The notes under the pieces were generated by a model, which did no database searches, was not told the origin of the DNA, and was given only the letters and a program-made list of their open reading frames with translations. 64,000 nucleotides of DNA from Gammaproteobacteria bacterium HGW-Gammaproteobacteria-15 (lineage in GTDB: Bacteria; Pseudomonadota; Gammaproteobacteria; Enterobacterales; Alteromonadaceae). Shown one piece after another: positions 41,259 through 50,896 of this stretch. The stretch is taken from the NCBI GenBank assembly GCA_002840125.1, contig PGZF01000002.1, positions 310,001 through 374,000 on the forward strand. The letters run 5' to 3'. How positions within the stretch are numbered: the stretch's first letter is position 1; each line of letters opens with the position of its first letter. The position numbers were made by a program, and so were the translations under genes.

Positions 41259-42119
41259 TTAATGAAATAGTTGCTTAATCATCTCCTGTGCCTGTACCAG
41301 ATAGGCACCCCGAAATAAATAAGCATGGTTAAGTATATGATACAGATTATAAAGATCTTTACGATCACTGTAAGCATCATCCAATGGATAATGCTGCTGA
41401 TAGCTGTGATAAAAATCATCCGGAAAACGGCCAAACAAAGTGCTGTAGGCCAGATCAGTTTCTCTGTCACCGAAATAGCAGGCCGGGTCAAACACTGCTG
41501 CTGTGTCACCGGTAAAGCCAACATTACCGCGCCATAAATCACCATGCAGTAAACTTGGCGCAGGTTGATGATGATGCAGGCGTTGCCGGCATTGCTCTAC
41601 CAACTGGTCGATATTGCCAAAACCGAAGCCTTGTTCCAACAGTAGCTGCAATAGCCAGCCGATTCGTTGTTCCGAGAAAAAGCTGCTCCAGTTTGCCTGC
41701 CATTTATTCGGCTGCGGTGTACTGCCAAGCATGTTGTCCCAGTCAAAACCATACATAGCCTGATCATGTTGCTTATGCAGTTGCGCCAGCTGCCGGGCCA
41801 GATCCCGCCAGCCATTTGTGGTTTCGCCGCCCAGAGGTAAATACTCCAATACCAAAAAGGCTTTATCTAGAGTTTGGCCAGAGCAAATCAGCTTTGGCAC
41901 CCTAATGCTGTGGCTTTGCTGCAAAGCTTGTAAGCTAAGCGCCTCTGTTTCAAATTGCTCCAGTTGCTCACGCTGATTAATTTTGACAAAAAAATGTTGC
42001 CCCTGGCCGCTGATATGCCAGGCAAGGTTAATACTGCCACCCGTTAACTGGCTTTTCTGTTCAATCTGAAAATCGATATCTAATTCACTGTTAATATGCT
42101 CAGCAATTGCCTGCCACAT
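41259..42119 (-). CDS. Fructosamine kinase family protein
   Basis: A 286-residue kinase of the FN3K/YniA family that phosphorylates ketosamine adducts on proteins or small molecules, promoting deglycation. GGSINLAWHI and FFVKIN (ATP-binding Lys) are the N-lobe motifs, LLHGDLWRGNVGF carries the catalytic Asp and AVFDPACYFGDRETDLAYS the metal-binding Asp. The GGAGG before the ATG is well placed. A 62-codon frame between this gene and thrS is judged non-coding. Confidence 0.9.
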   Translation of the reverse strand: MWQAIAEHINSELDIDFQIEQKSQLTGGSINLAWHISGQGQHFFVKINQREQLEQFETEALSLQALQQSHSIRVPKLICSGQTLDKAFLVLEYLPLGGETTNGWRDLARQLAQLHKQHDQAMYGFDWDNMLGSTPQPNKWQANWSSFFSEQRIGWLLQLLLEQGFGFGNIDQLVEQCRQRLHHHQPAPSLLHGDLWRGNVGFTGDTAAVFDPACYFGDRETDLAYSTLFGRFPDDFYHSYQQHYPLDDAYSDRKDLYNLYHILNHAYLFRGAYLVQAQEMIKQLFH

Positions 42120-42382
42120 GTGTTGCCTCCGTATGCGCTTAATGTGAAGTATGGCTGATAAAGCTAAAAAATCACGGCTTCTGCCTGGGTTAAAGTTTTT
42201 CCTAATATGGTCAAGCCAGCAGGCTGATGCTACTATAGCGCTGCTTTTTTTACCGGCTGCCGTGCCCGGTTTAGCAGATGGCTTCTTGTATAGGCCATTA
42301 ACTGCTTTGCTGCACTGCGGCTTTAGCCTCGTTATTTAACATGTGACCCTTGGTATGGGCCACCACTGTATAAGGATTTATC

Positions 42383-44293
42383 ATGCCAGTTATTACTCTG
42401 CCAGATGGCAGCCAGCGCGCGTTTGATCATGCTGTTTCAGTTATGGATGTTGCCAAAGACATAGGCCCGGGCTTAGCCAAAGCCACCATCGCCGGCAAAG
42501 TGAATGGCCAGTTAGTTGACGCCTGTGATCCCATTACAACAGATTCAACCTTAAGCATTATTACCAGCAAAGATCAGGACGGCCTGGAAATTATCCGCCA
42601 TTCCTGCGCGCACTTATTAGGCCATGCCATTAAGCAGCTGTGGCCGAATGTAAAAATGGCCATCGGGCCGGTAATAGATAACGGCTTTTACTATGACGTT
42701 GATTTAGACCAGCCGATCAGCAGCGACGATTTAGCTAAGTTGGAAGAGCGTATGCTGCAACTGGCAAAAACCGAATACGACGTAATTAAGAAAAAAGTAA
42801 GCTGGCAAGAAGCGGTAGATACCTTTACGGCCCGTGGTGAGAGCTACAAGCTGGAAATCCTTGAGCAAAACGTTAGCCGTGACGACCAGCCTGGTTTGTA
42901 TCACCACGAAGAATATATTGATATGTGCCGGGGCCCGCATGTGCCAAATATGCGCTTTTGCCAGCACTTTAAAATTATGAAAGTGGCCGGAGCCTACTGG
43001 CGCGGCGATGCGAAAAACAAAATGCTGCAGCGCATATACGGCACCGCCTGGGCTGATAAAAAGCAGCTGGCAGCGTATTTACTGCAGTTAGAAGAAGCCG
43101 AAAAGCGCGACCACCGTAAAATTGGTAAAGCGCTGGGCTTATTTCACTGGCAGGAAGAAGCACCGGGTATGGTGTTCTGGCACAACGATGGCTGGACTAT
43201 CTTTCGTGAGCTGGAAAGCTTTGTGCGTGAAAAGCTGGGCGAGTACGACTACGACGAGGTAAAAGGCCCGTTAATGATGGACCGAGTGCTGTGGGAGAAA
43301 TCCGGCCACTGGGAAAAGTACGCCGATAATATGTTTACTACCCAGTCAGAGCACCGTGAGTACGCAATTAAGCCAATGAACTGCCCGGGCCACGTGCAGA
43401 TTTTCAACCAGGGCTTAAAATCTTACCGCGATTTACCGCTTAGGATGGCTGAGTTTGGTTGCTGCCACCGTAACGAGCCATCAGGTGGCTTGCACGGTTT
43501 AATGCGTGTACGCGGCTTTACTCAGGATGATGCGCATATCTTCTGTACAGAAGATCAGGTGCAGGCCGAGGTGACCAAATGTATCCAGATGGTGTTCGAC
43601 ACCTACAGTACTTTTGGCTTTAAAAACGTCGCTGTAAAACTGTCTACACGGCCGGCACAGCGTATCGGTACTGACGAGATGTGGGACCGCGCTGAGCAAG
43701 GCCTGACAGAAGCGTTAAAAGCCAATGATATCGCCTATGATTTACAGCCGGGCGAGGGCGCGTTTTACGGCCCTAAAATTGAATTTACCCTGCATGACTG
43801 TTTAGGCCGCGCCTGGCAGTGTGGTACTGTGCAGTTAGACTTTGCGTTGCCGGGCCGTTTAGGTGCCACTTTTGTGGCTGAAAGCGGCGAAAAGCAAACG
43901 CCGGTAATGATCCACCGTGCTATTTTGGGTTCAATTGAGCGTTTTATCGGTATTTTAATTGAAGAATATGCCGGTTTATTTCCTGCCTGGTTAGCACCGA
44001 CTCAGGTGGTGGTGATGAACATTACCGATAATCAGGCCGAATATGTACAGAATTTAGTAAAAACTTTCAAATCTCACGGTATTAGAGTCATAAGTGACTT
44101 GAGAAATGAGAAGATAGGCTTTAAAATTCGCGAGCACACGCTTAAGCGCATTCCTTACCTTGTTGTCGTTGGTGATAAAGAAATGGAAGCCGGTGATATT
44201 GCACTGAGAACGCGCAAGGGTGAAGATTTGGGTAAAATGTCGGTTGCAGCCTTTGTAGAAAAGCTGACAACAGAAATTAAAACCCGGGTTTGA
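42383..44293 (+). CDS. thrS: Threonyl-tRNA synthetase
   Basis: Class II synthetase, 636 residues: TGS domain (1-62, starting [15 protein letters not shown]), editing domain with [11 protein letters not shown] and MCRGPHVPN, catalytic core with [44 protein letters not shown] (split: [24 protein letters not shown]), and an anticodon-binding C-terminus ([12 protein letters not shown]). The Cys and two His Zn ligands are present. AAGGA precedes the ATG. It starts the conserved thrS-infC-rpmI-rplT translation cluster. Confidence 0.97.
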   Translation: MPVITLPDGSQRAFDHAVSVMDVAKDIGPGLAKATIAGKVNGQLVDACDPITTDSTLSIITSKDQDGLEIIRHSCAHLLGHAIKQLWPNVKMAIGPVIDNGFYYDVDLDQPISSDDLAKLEERMLQLAKTEYDVIKKKVSWQEAVDTFTARGESYKLEILEQNVSRDDQPGLYHHEEYIDMCRGPHVPNMRFCQHFKIMKVAGAYWRGDAKNKMLQRIYGTAWADKKQLAAYLLQLEEAEKRDHRKIGKALGLFHWQEEAPGMVFWHNDGWTIFRELESFVREKLGEYDYDEVKGPLMMDRVLWEKSGHWEKYADNMFTTQSEHREYAIKPMNCPGHVQIFNQGLKSYRDLPLRMAEFGCCHRNEPSGGLHGLMRVRGFTQDDAHIFCTEDQVQAEVTKCIQMVFDTYSTFGFKNVAVKLSTRPAQRIGTDEMWDRAEQGLTEALKANDIAYDLQPGEGAFYGPKIEFTLHDCLGRAWQCGTVQLDFALPGRLGATFVAESGEKQTPVMIHRAILGSIERFIGILIEEYAGLFPAWLAPTQVVVMNITDNQAEYVQNLVKTFKSHGIRVISDLRNEKIGFKIREHTLKRIPYLVVVGDKEMEAGDIALRTRKGEDLGKMSVAAFVEKLTTEIKTRV

Positions 44294-44335
44294 GCTTAAT
44301 TAAGCGTATAAGATTAATTTTCGGAGGAACATACT

Positions 44336-44878
44336 ATTAAAGTAGGAAAGAAAACATTACCTGCAAACCGTCCTAACAGGATCAATGAAGAAATTAACCT
44401 GCCAGAGGTACGGTTAATTGGTATTGAAGGTGAGCAGCTGGGTGTAGTAAGTATTGCTGAAGCCATTCGTTTGGCCGAGGAAGGCGGTGCAGATTTAGTA
44501 GAGATCAGCCCGACAGCCGAACCGCCAGTATGTAAGTTGATGGACTACGGTAAGTTCCTGTTTGAAAAGAGTAAAGCTCTGAAAGAGCAGAAGAAGAAGC
44601 AAAAACAGATCCAGATTAAGGAAATAAAATTCCGGCCTGGAACTGATGAAGGCGATTACCAGGTAAAACTACGCAACCTGCGTCGCTTCATTGAAGAGGG
44701 TGACAAAGCTAAAGTAACGCTGCGCTATCGTGGTCGTGAAATGGCGCATCTTGACATTGGTATTGATATGTTAAATCGGATTAAAGACGATTTATCAGAT
44801 ATTGCCTTGTGCGAATCTTTCCCTTCACGGGTGGAAGGTCGCCAGATGATCATGATGCTGGCCCCAAATAAGAAGTAA
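44336..44878 (+). CDS. infC: Translation initiation factor IF-3 with AUU start
   Basis: IF-3 of 180 residues. The first ATG in frame is far inside, but homology starts at an ATT (44336): [20 protein letters not shown], with GGAGG at 44323-44327. An AUU start is the classical feature of enterobacterial infC, allowing autoregulation because IF-3 rejects non-AUG initiation. The N-domain ([23 protein letters not shown]-like block), linker [23 protein letters not shown] (split here: [23 protein letters not shown]) and C-domain RQMIMMLAP are present. Confidence 0.95.
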   Translation: MKVGKKTLPANRPNRINEEINLPEVRLIGIEGEQLGVVSIAEAIRLAEEGGADLVEISPTAEPPVCKLMDYGKFLFEKSKALKEQKKKQKQIQIKEIKFRPGTDEGDYQVKLRNLRRFIEEGDKAKVTLRYRGREMAHLDIGIDMLNRIKDDLSDIALCESFPSRVEGRQMIMMLAPNKK

Positions 44879-44895
44879 TAGGTGCTTTCAAGTGT

Positions 44896-44921
44896 AACCC
44901 CGCACTGCAAAGTGTGGGGTT
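44896..44921 (+). promoter_or_regulatory. Hairpin between infC and rpmI
   Basis: AACCCCGCACT-GCAA-AGTGTGGGGTT, 11 bp with one G/T pair and a GNRA-type loop, no T-tract. It lies where E. coli has the L20 translational control region of rpmI-rplT, so it may be an attenuator or part of the L20 operator. Confidence 0.45.
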
Positions 44922-44966
44922 AACGCCTTATTATTCGTTGTAACTTAACAATGCGAGTTTTTAACT

Positions 44967-45164
44967 ATGCCAAAGATGAAAACCAATAAAGGTGCTGCGA
45001 AGCGTTTCAAAAAAACCGCTTCTGGTAGCTTTAAACGTAAGCAATCACACCTTCGCCACATTCTGACGAAGAAGACCTCTAAGCGTAAGCGTCAGTTAGG
45101 TCCAAAAACCTTAGTCGCTAAAGTAGACATCGCCGGCTTAGTCCGTTGCATGCCATACGCATAA
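44967..45164 (+). CDS. rpmI: 50S ribosomal protein L35
   Basis: 65-residue basic protein: [34 protein letters not shown] and the C-terminal VRCMPYA are the L35 pattern. Only a weak ribosome binding site precedes the ATG, as in E. coli where rpmI translation is subject to L20 control. Confidence 0.97.
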   Translation: MPKMKTNKGAAKRFKKTASGSFKRKQSHLRHILTKKTSKRKRQLGPKTLVAKVDIAGLVRCMPYA

Positions 45165-45181
45165 TTAATTAGGAGTCTGAC

Positions 45182-45541
45182 ATGCCAAGAGTTAAACGTG
45201 GTGTAACGGCGCGCGCGCGCCATAAGAAGGTGTTAAACCAGGCCAAAGGTTACTACGGTGCCCGCAGTCGTGTTTATCGTGTTGCTTTCCAGGCCGTTAT
45301 TAAAGCCGGCCAATATGCTTACCGTGACCGTCGTCAACGTAAGCGTCAGTTCCGTCAACTGTGGATCGCGCGTATTAACGCTGCGTCACGTATGAATGGT
45401 TTATCTTATAGCCGTTTCATTGATGGCCTGAAAAAAGCCTCTGTTGAAATCGACCGTAAGATTTTAGCTGACATCGCGGTATTTGATAAAGCAGCCTTTA
45501 CTGCTTTAGTGAGCAAAGCGAAACAAGCCTTAGCAGCGTAA
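45182..45541 (+). CDS. rplT: 50S ribosomal protein L20
   Basis: 119-residue rRNA-binding assembly protein: [30 protein letters not shown] and [15 protein letters not shown] are standard. AGGAG precedes the ATG; 17 nt after rpmI. In relatives it represses rpmI-rplT translation. A strong terminator follows. Confidence 0.97.
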   Translation: MPRVKRGVTARARHKKVLNQAKGYYGARSRVYRVAFQAVIKAGQYAYRDRRQRKRQFRQLWIARINAASRMNGLSYSRFIDGLKKASVEIDRKILADIAVFDKAAFTALVSKAKQALAA

Positions 45542-45554
45542 TTTACGCCGCAAT

Positions 45555-45583
45555 AAAAAAGCCACCGCAAGGTGGCTTTTTTT
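45555..45583 (+). terminator. Rho-independent terminator after rplT
   Basis: AAAAAAGCCACC-GCAA-GGTGGCTTTTTTT, a perfect stem with a long T-tract. The A-tract on the other side means it could also work for the convergent lipoprotein gene. Confidence 0.93.
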
Positions 45584-45630
45584 ATGTCTGCACTGGCGCA
45601 AACTGCGCTGATAGAGCTAAGTTGCTGCGG

Positions 45631-46737
45631 TTAGTTAACCGCAGGCTTAAACTGCAAAATAAGCTGATTATTTTTAAACAACTGTAATTTATCGCCATTT
45701 ACTTCAGCACGGTCGGCCGATTGCAGTGATTGGGTAAACTGTTGCTCCAGCTCACTACTTTCAGCACAGAACTTACGTGTGCTTACCAGCGGTTGTACTG
45801 TTAACTGATTAGAGCGCTGCTTGTAATTACCGTTAAAGTTATTGCAGCCGGCAAACCCATATAAGCGGTCGTTCTGATCAAAAATCACCCTGACATTAAG
45901 CTGTTGCGGTACATAACGGTCAGTCAGTTTTTCTGCACGCCAGACAATACCCTGCATTTTTCCAGGTTGGATCTGATCGGGGCAGGTGGCGCCTGGCCAG
46001 AATTGTTCAAATTTATCAATAAACAGCGTATTGGCCTGATCGTCCTGGCCTCTGCGGCCTACTAAGGTGGCAATAACGGCATTACCGTTAAAACGGGCGT
46101 CCTGCTGATACTGGCGCATTACTGGCAAGTGATGCTGGGTATTGGCTACATTTAGGCTGTCGCCACTACGGCAACTGGTAAAGGTTGCCTGATTATTACT
46201 CAGCATATATAAGCCAAGCATAGCCTGGCGGGTATCAAGTTTTTTAAATTCAGCGGCACGTTGCAACTGATACTGTTGATTAGCGCTGATAGGTTTGCCG
46301 CTTAAATCCAGCATGGTTAATTGCCGGTTAGATAAAAAATGAAAGGCGGGCAGGGTTTGCTGCTGATTAACCAGATGCAGACTACGGTTTTCCAGTAACC
46401 AGATCCCTTTTACCAGATTAACCTGATTCCGTTCCAGATACTCCTGGCGCACCTCAAAACGGCCATCACGGTACAGGTTAATATGATAGCTGATACCCGG
46501 ACAATCAGCGCACGGCAGAGTGCCGCTGAATGTCATATCACTATCCACAAAGATATGCTCAAAATCGGTGGCTACAGACTCTGCTGTGTCGGAATTTTCG
46601 ATTACTACTTCTTCAGGCTCTGACACCGCCGCAGGTTGTGGCGGCACATTAAGGGTAGTAGTGTCTGCAGGTCGCTCAGACGGTAAATGGCTACAGGCAG
46701 ACAGCAGCATTGCGGTAACTAATAAACGCTTTTTCAT
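45631..46737 (-). CDS. NlpE-like/META-HslJ domain lipoprotein
   Basis: A 368-residue lipoprotein: MKKRLLVTAMLLSAC with lipobox LSAC, a Pro/Glu-rich spacer, an NlpE-N-type domain (FSGTLPCADCPGISYHI, about 75-100, CxxC as in E. coli NlpE) and a C-terminal META/HslJ domain (FAGCNNFNGNYKQ, ending FTQSLQSADRAEVNGDKLQLF). E. coli keeps NlpE (surface/envelope stress sensing to Cpx) and HslJ as separate proteins; here both folds are on one chain. The start ATG 46737 is preferred over the open frame to 46812 because it yields a signal peptide. Confidence 0.78.
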   Translation of the reverse strand: MKKRLLVTAMLLSACSHLPSERPADTTTLNVPPQPAAVSEPEEVVIENSDTAESVATDFEHIFVDSDMTFSGTLPCADCPGISYHINLYRDGRFEVRQEYLERNQVNLVKGIWLLENRSLHLVNQQQTLPAFHFLSNRQLTMLDLSGKPISANQQYQLQRAAEFKKLDTRQAMLGLYMLSNNQATFTSCRSGDSLNVANTQHHLPVMRQYQQDARFNGNAVIATLVGRRGQDDQANTLFIDKFEQFWPGATCPDQIQPGKMQGIVWRAEKLTDRYVPQQLNVRVIFDQNDRLYGFAGCNNFNGNYKQRSNQLTVQPLVSTRKFCAESSELEQQFTQSLQSADRAEVNGDKLQLFKNNQLILQFKPAVN

Positions 46738-46796
46738 CTGGGGTTCCAGGTTAATATTTTCGTCATTATAACGGAATTCAGGCCGTGTATTAACAG

Positions 46797-47687
46797 CTAT
46801 TTCAACTGACAATTCAGTGCTCTAACCGCAAGCTGAATATACTGTGCCGCCGATTGTGGATCTTCCTGCATAAAGCAGTGGCCGCCGCTGACTTGTTCAA
46901 CACTGACAGCGGCATTACGTTTTTGCCATTTACCCAGTGATTTAGCGATAAAGTCATAACTTTTATCACCGTAAATTACATGTACCGGCGGGCACGGCTG
47001 TGCCAGTTGCTGCCAAAGTTTATGCGGGTATGAGGCAAAAATATCAGCTTCGCGCTGCGGTAAACATTTTAAACTCAGGCCTTGCTCTGACGGCTTTAGC
47101 GCATGATCGATATAGGCAGCCAGTGCATCGGGGTGCCAGTTGGCAAACATGCCGCGATTATTCAGGTAATTTAGGGCGGTATCTCTGTCCGGCCAGTGCT
47201 GGCGGCGGCGCAGTGCTGCTTTGGCCAGCGGATTTTTATGGTATAGCCGTACACCGTTTAGTGTACTCATTACCGTTAGCATACCGGGGGTAAATAGCAC
47301 CGGGTCAAGCAAGATGGCAGCGGTAAAGGGGCTGGGGGCAACTGTGTGGATTAATGCTGTTAAAATGCCGCCAAAGCTGTGGCCGACACCGTATACCGGT
47401 ACAGAGGGATAGACGTTTTTGTGCGCCAGCCAGGCTTCGGCTGCCAATGTGGCACTGTTGTTCCAGCCGACAAAGGCGCCGCCGTGATCGCTGTCGCCAT
47501 GGCCCTGAGCATCTGATAAAAACAAGTCATAGTCCGCTGCCAGTAGTTGCAGCATGGGTTGATACATCCGGCTGCAAAAACCATTGCCATGCAAGATATG
47601 CAGTACCGGCTTGCCGCTGGCTTCGCTGCGATAGCCGCGCAGGGTAAAGCCTTGGCGGGTGTGATAAGACCAGGGAATTAACTGCAC
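46797..47687 (-). CDS. Alpha/beta hydrolase
   Basis: About 296 residues with a complete hydrolase triad pattern: oxyanion region LHGNGFCSRMY, DAQGHGDSD, nucleophile Ser in GVGHSFGGIL, Asp in HVIYGDKSYDF and His in SGGHCFMQED. The substrate is unknown; an esterase or lipase-like role is plausible. The frame extends to 47732 inside upp, but a GTG at 47687 with AAGGA six bases upstream, just after the upp stop, is the better start. Downstream of upp on the same strand. Confidence 0.78.
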   Translation of the reverse strand: MQLIPWSYHTRQGFTLRGYRSEASGKPVLHILHGNGFCSRMYQPMLQLLAADYDLFLSDAQGHGDSDHGGAFVGWNNSATLAAEAWLAHKNVYPSVPVYGVGHSFGGILTALIHTVAPSPFTAAILLDPVLFTPGMLTVMSTLNGVRLYHKNPLAKAALRRRQHWPDRDTALNYLNNRGMFANWHPDALAAYIDHALKPSEQGLSLKCLPQREADIFASYPHKLWQQLAQPCPPVHVIYGDKSYDFIAKSLGKWQKRNAAVSVEQVSGGHCFMQEDPQSAAQYIQLAVRALNCQLK

Positions 47688-47697
47688 TGGGTTGTCC

Positions 47698-48324
47698 TTA
47701 TTTGGTGCCAAACAGTTTATCGCCGGCATCACCTAAGCCGGGCAGTATATAGCCGTGCTCGTTCAGGCAACGGTCAACCGCAGCGGTGTACAGCTCGACA
47801 TCCGGATGGGCCAGGCGCAGTGCCGCAATACCTTCCGGCGCGGCTACCAGTACCAGGGCTTTAATATGGTTGGCACCGTGCTGTTTTAACAAATCAATAG
47901 TGGCGATCAGTGAGCCGCCGGTTGCCAGCATAGGATCAACCACTATCGCCAGGCGTTGGCCAAGATCGGACGCCAGTTTTTGAAAATACGGCACTGGCTG
48001 CAGGGTTTGCTCATCGCGATAAATACCCACCACACTGATGCGTGCGCTGGGCAATAGCTCCAGTACACCATCAAGCATGCCCAGGCCGGCGCGCAATATT
48101 GGCACTATAGTGACTTTTTTACCCTGAATTTGCTCAATCTGGACCGGGCCGCTCCAACTGTCGATAGTAACGGTTTCTGTGGCTAAGTCCTTCGTGGCTT
48201 CGTAGGTTAGCAGGCTACCCAGTTCTGCCGCCAGTTGGCGAAATTGCTTGGTACTGATATCCGCAGCGCGTAGCAGGCCAATTTTATGTTTTACCAGCGG
48301 GTGGCTAACTTCGGTCAGTTTCAT
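47698..48324 (-). CDS. upp: Uracil phosphoribosyltransferase
   Basis: Salvages uracil to UMP with PRPP. 208 residues: [23 protein letters not shown]-terminus (split: [22 protein letters not shown]), [13 protein letters not shown], the PRPP loop [12 protein letters not shown] and the uracil-binding [18 protein letters not shown]-terminus. GAGGA precedes the ATG. No uracil permease gene is adjacent, unlike in many relatives. Confidence 0.97.
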   Translation of the reverse strand: MKLTEVSHPLVKHKIGLLRAADISTKQFRQLAAELGSLLTYEATKDLATETVTIDSWSGPVQIEQIQGKKVTIVPILRAGLGMLDGVLELLPSARISVVGIYRDEQTLQPVPYFQKLASDLGQRLAIVVDPMLATGGSLIATIDLLKQHGANHIKALVLVAAPEGIAALRLAHPDVELYTAAVDRCLNEHGYILPGLGDAGDKLFGTK

Positions 48325-48441
48325 GTATTAATTCCTCTTTTTATCGCAGCTAAGCATAACGCAAGCGGCTTTTTCTTGCAGTTTGGCCTGAAGCATTATA
48401 CAAACGGCAAGCAAAATTAAATCAAAGTCGCAGGGACAATA

Positions 48442-50661
48442 ATGCACGTTAAATTACCACGTTTTGTACTGGCACTGTGTTTACTATTCGGAGGCAGCAA
48501 CATGCTTAATGCTAAGCAACTGGAGTTAGAGCGCTTATTTGCTGATCCGGCATTAAGCGGTGCCACACCACGCTCATTAAGCATGGCGCCGGATGGTAGC
48601 AGGGTAACTTACCTTAAAGGCAAGGCCGGGGACGCTAACCGGCTGGATTTATGGCAGTACCATATTAAAGAAGGCAAACACAGCCTGTTAGTTGACGCCG
48701 ACAGCTTAATCAGCGGCGCTGAAACCTTGTCTGATGAAGAGAAAGCCCGCCGTGAGCGTATGCGCCTATTTGCCTCGGGCATTATCAGTTACAGTTGGTC
48801 GAAAAACAGTGATGCACTGTTATTTCCATTAAACGGTGATTTGTACTACTACCAACTAAGCAGCAAAAGCGCGAAAAAGCTGACCGATACCAGCGAATTT
48901 GAAACCGACGCTACGATTTCGCCTACCGGGCGTTATGTGGCTTTTATCCGTAACCAGAACCTGTTTGTGCTGGACATTGCCAGCGGCAAAGAAACACAGC
49001 TAACCTCTGACGGGGGCGGCGATATTAAAAACGGCATGGCAGAATTTGTTGCCCAGGAAGAAATGGACCGTATGACCGGCTACTGGTGGGCACCGGATGA
49101 CAGCAAAATTGCCTTTACCCGTACCGACGAAAGTGGCGTGGCAGAGGTGGTGCGTAACGAAATTTATGCCGACGAAATTAAGCTGTTTAACCAGCGCTAT
49201 CCCTATACCGGCACCGCCAATGCCAAAATTCAGCTGGGTGTGGTTACGCTAAAAGACGGCAGTATTAACTGGTTGCCACACGGTGATAACGAAGATATTT
49301 ATATACCGCGGGTTGAGTGGACAAAAAATGCCCGTTATTTAAGTTATCAGTGGCAAAGCCGCAATCAACAGCAGTTGGAGCTGCGGTTGGTCGACTTAAA
49401 CAATAATCAGCAAACAGTGCTGCTTAGCGAAAGCAGCAACACCTGGCTGAACCTGCATGTCGACTTACATTTTCTGGCTAACGACCAGGGCTTTATTTGG
49501 GCCTCTGAGCGTGATGGTTATAAGCACCTGTATTACTTTGACTTTAAGGGCAAATTACAACGCCAGCTAACCAGTGGTAACTGGGTAGTGGATGAACTGG
49601 ATGCGGTGAACGAAAAGCAGGGCATGGTGTATTTTACCGGCCGTAAAGATACGCCGCTGGAGCGTCATCTGTATCAGGTGAGTTTAAAGGGCGGCAATAT
49701 TAAGCGTTTAACCGAAGCCGGTTTTGACCATGCTCTGGTCATGGCCAAAGATGGCAGCAGTTTTATCGACAGCTTTTCTAATGTCAGTACGCCAACTAAA
49801 GTAGCGCTGCGCGGCCTGGATGGCAAGGTACTGACCTGGCTGGAACAGAACGAGCTGAACAGCAGCCATGTGCTGACGCCGTACCACGCTGAATTGACTG
49901 CGCCACGTTTTGGTACGCTTGAGGCAGAAGATGGCCAAACTATGCATTACCGGCTGTTTGCGCCAAAAACACTGCAGCAGGATAAAAAATACCCGGTGAT
50001 AGTCAGTGTTTATGGTGGCCCGCATGCCCAGCGTGTAACCAATAGCTGGAGCCCGCGTGACTTGTATCTGCATTATTTAGTACAGCAAGGCTATCTGGTA
50101 TTTCAGCTGGATAACCGCGGCTCCTATAACCGCGGCAAAGCTTTTGAAGATCCAATTTATTTGAAACTGGGTGAGGTAGAGTTAAATGACCAAATCCGCG
50201 GTGTAGAATACCTGCGCAGCTTACCCTATGTTTCCGCAGATAAGATTGCTATTTACGGCCACAGCTATGGCGGTTATATGGCAATAATGGCGATGTTTAA
50301 AGCCGGAGATTACTTCACTGCCGGTGTGTCCGGTGCACCGGTTACGGATTGGGCACTGTATGACACCCATTATACTGAGCGCTATTTAGGCCACCCTGCG
50401 CAAAATGCTCAGGGCTATACCGACAGTGCGGTATTTCCTTACACCGATGGTTTAAAAGGTAACTTGCTGATTTATCACGGCATGGCGGATGACAACGTGC
50501 TGTTTACCCACAGCACCAAGCTGTATAAACAGCTGCAGGATAAAGGCTTACTGTTTGATATGATTAATTACCCGGGCAGTAAGCACTCTATGTTCGGTCA
50601 ACCGGTACAAACCCATCTGCATAAAAGCATTACGCAGTTTTTTGACCGGCATCTGAAGTAA
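48442..50661 (+). CDS. Dipeptidyl peptidase IV-type S9 serine peptidase
   Basis: A 739-residue exported peptidase that removes X-Pro dipeptides. Signal peptide VLALCLLFGGSNMLNA, then an eight-bladed propeller (about 40-490) with the double Glu VAQEEMDRMTGYWWAPD that binds the peptide N-terminus, then the alpha/beta hydrolase with Ser in YGHSYGGYMA, Asp in GMADDNVL and His in GSKHSMFG. The EE motif favours DPP-IV over oligopeptidase B or acylaminoacyl peptidase. AGGGA before the ATG. Stands alone as a single-gene unit. Confidence 0.92.
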   Translation: MHVKLPRFVLALCLLFGGSNMLNAKQLELERLFADPALSGATPRSLSMAPDGSRVTYLKGKAGDANRLDLWQYHIKEGKHSLLVDADSLISGAETLSDEEKARRERMRLFASGIISYSWSKNSDALLFPLNGDLYYYQLSSKSAKKLTDTSEFETDATISPTGRYVAFIRNQNLFVLDIASGKETQLTSDGGGDIKNGMAEFVAQEEMDRMTGYWWAPDDSKIAFTRTDESGVAEVVRNEIYADEIKLFNQRYPYTGTANAKIQLGVVTLKDGSINWLPHGDNEDIYIPRVEWTKNARYLSYQWQSRNQQQLELRLVDLNNNQQTVLLSESSNTWLNLHVDLHFLANDQGFIWASERDGYKHLYYFDFKGKLQRQLTSGNWVVDELDAVNEKQGMVYFTGRKDTPLERHLYQVSLKGGNIKRLTEAGFDHALVMAKDGSSFIDSFSNVSTPTKVALRGLDGKVLTWLEQNELNSSHVLTPYHAELTAPRFGTLEAEDGQTMHYRLFAPKTLQQDKKYPVIVSVYGGPHAQRVTNSWSPRDLYLHYLVQQGYLVFQLDNRGSYNRGKAFEDPIYLKLGEVELNDQIRGVEYLRSLPYVSADKIAIYGHSYGGYMAIMAMFKAGDYFTAGVSGAPVTDWALYDTHYTERYLGHPAQNAQGYTDSAVFPYTDGLKGNLLIYHGMADDNVLFTHSTKLYKQLQDKGLLFDMINYPGSKHSMFGQPVQTHLHKSITQFFDRHLK

Positions 50662-50770
50662 TAAAAAGGCCGCTGTTTGTGTCTGACAGTGGTCAGTTTA
50701 TCGTCTTACATGACGCGGTTTGCTCACATCAACACGGCATGAATCTTCCCTGAGGCTCGACTGCAAAGAA

Positions 50771-50846
50771 CTCCTGTCCTTTGCCCGTCGGGCCAGCAAA
50801 GCTGTCCAAATATGTTCCTGACATATTTGTCCGGCCATCCATGGCC
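50771..50846. repeat. Structured intergenic element with nested palindromes
   Basis: Three inverted repeats follow in close order: CTTTGC/GCAAAG around CCGTCGGG (about 50779-50801), CAAATATGT-TCCTG-ACATATTTG (50807-50829, perfect 9 bp) and GGCCAT-CC-ATGGCC (50833-50846). No T-tract follows. Such compact palindrome clusters are often dispersed chromosomal repeats; one copy only is seen in this window. Confidence 0.4.
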
Positions 50847-50896
50847 TCCAACGGTTGATTTAGAGCAAACCGGTCATGCTTATCTGTAAAGTAGCA

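Noticed and set aside
42151-42339. 62-codon frame upstream of thrS with a hydrophobic middle.
   Set aside because: No ribosome binding site, no homology seen, and it lies in the probable promoter/leader region of thrS.
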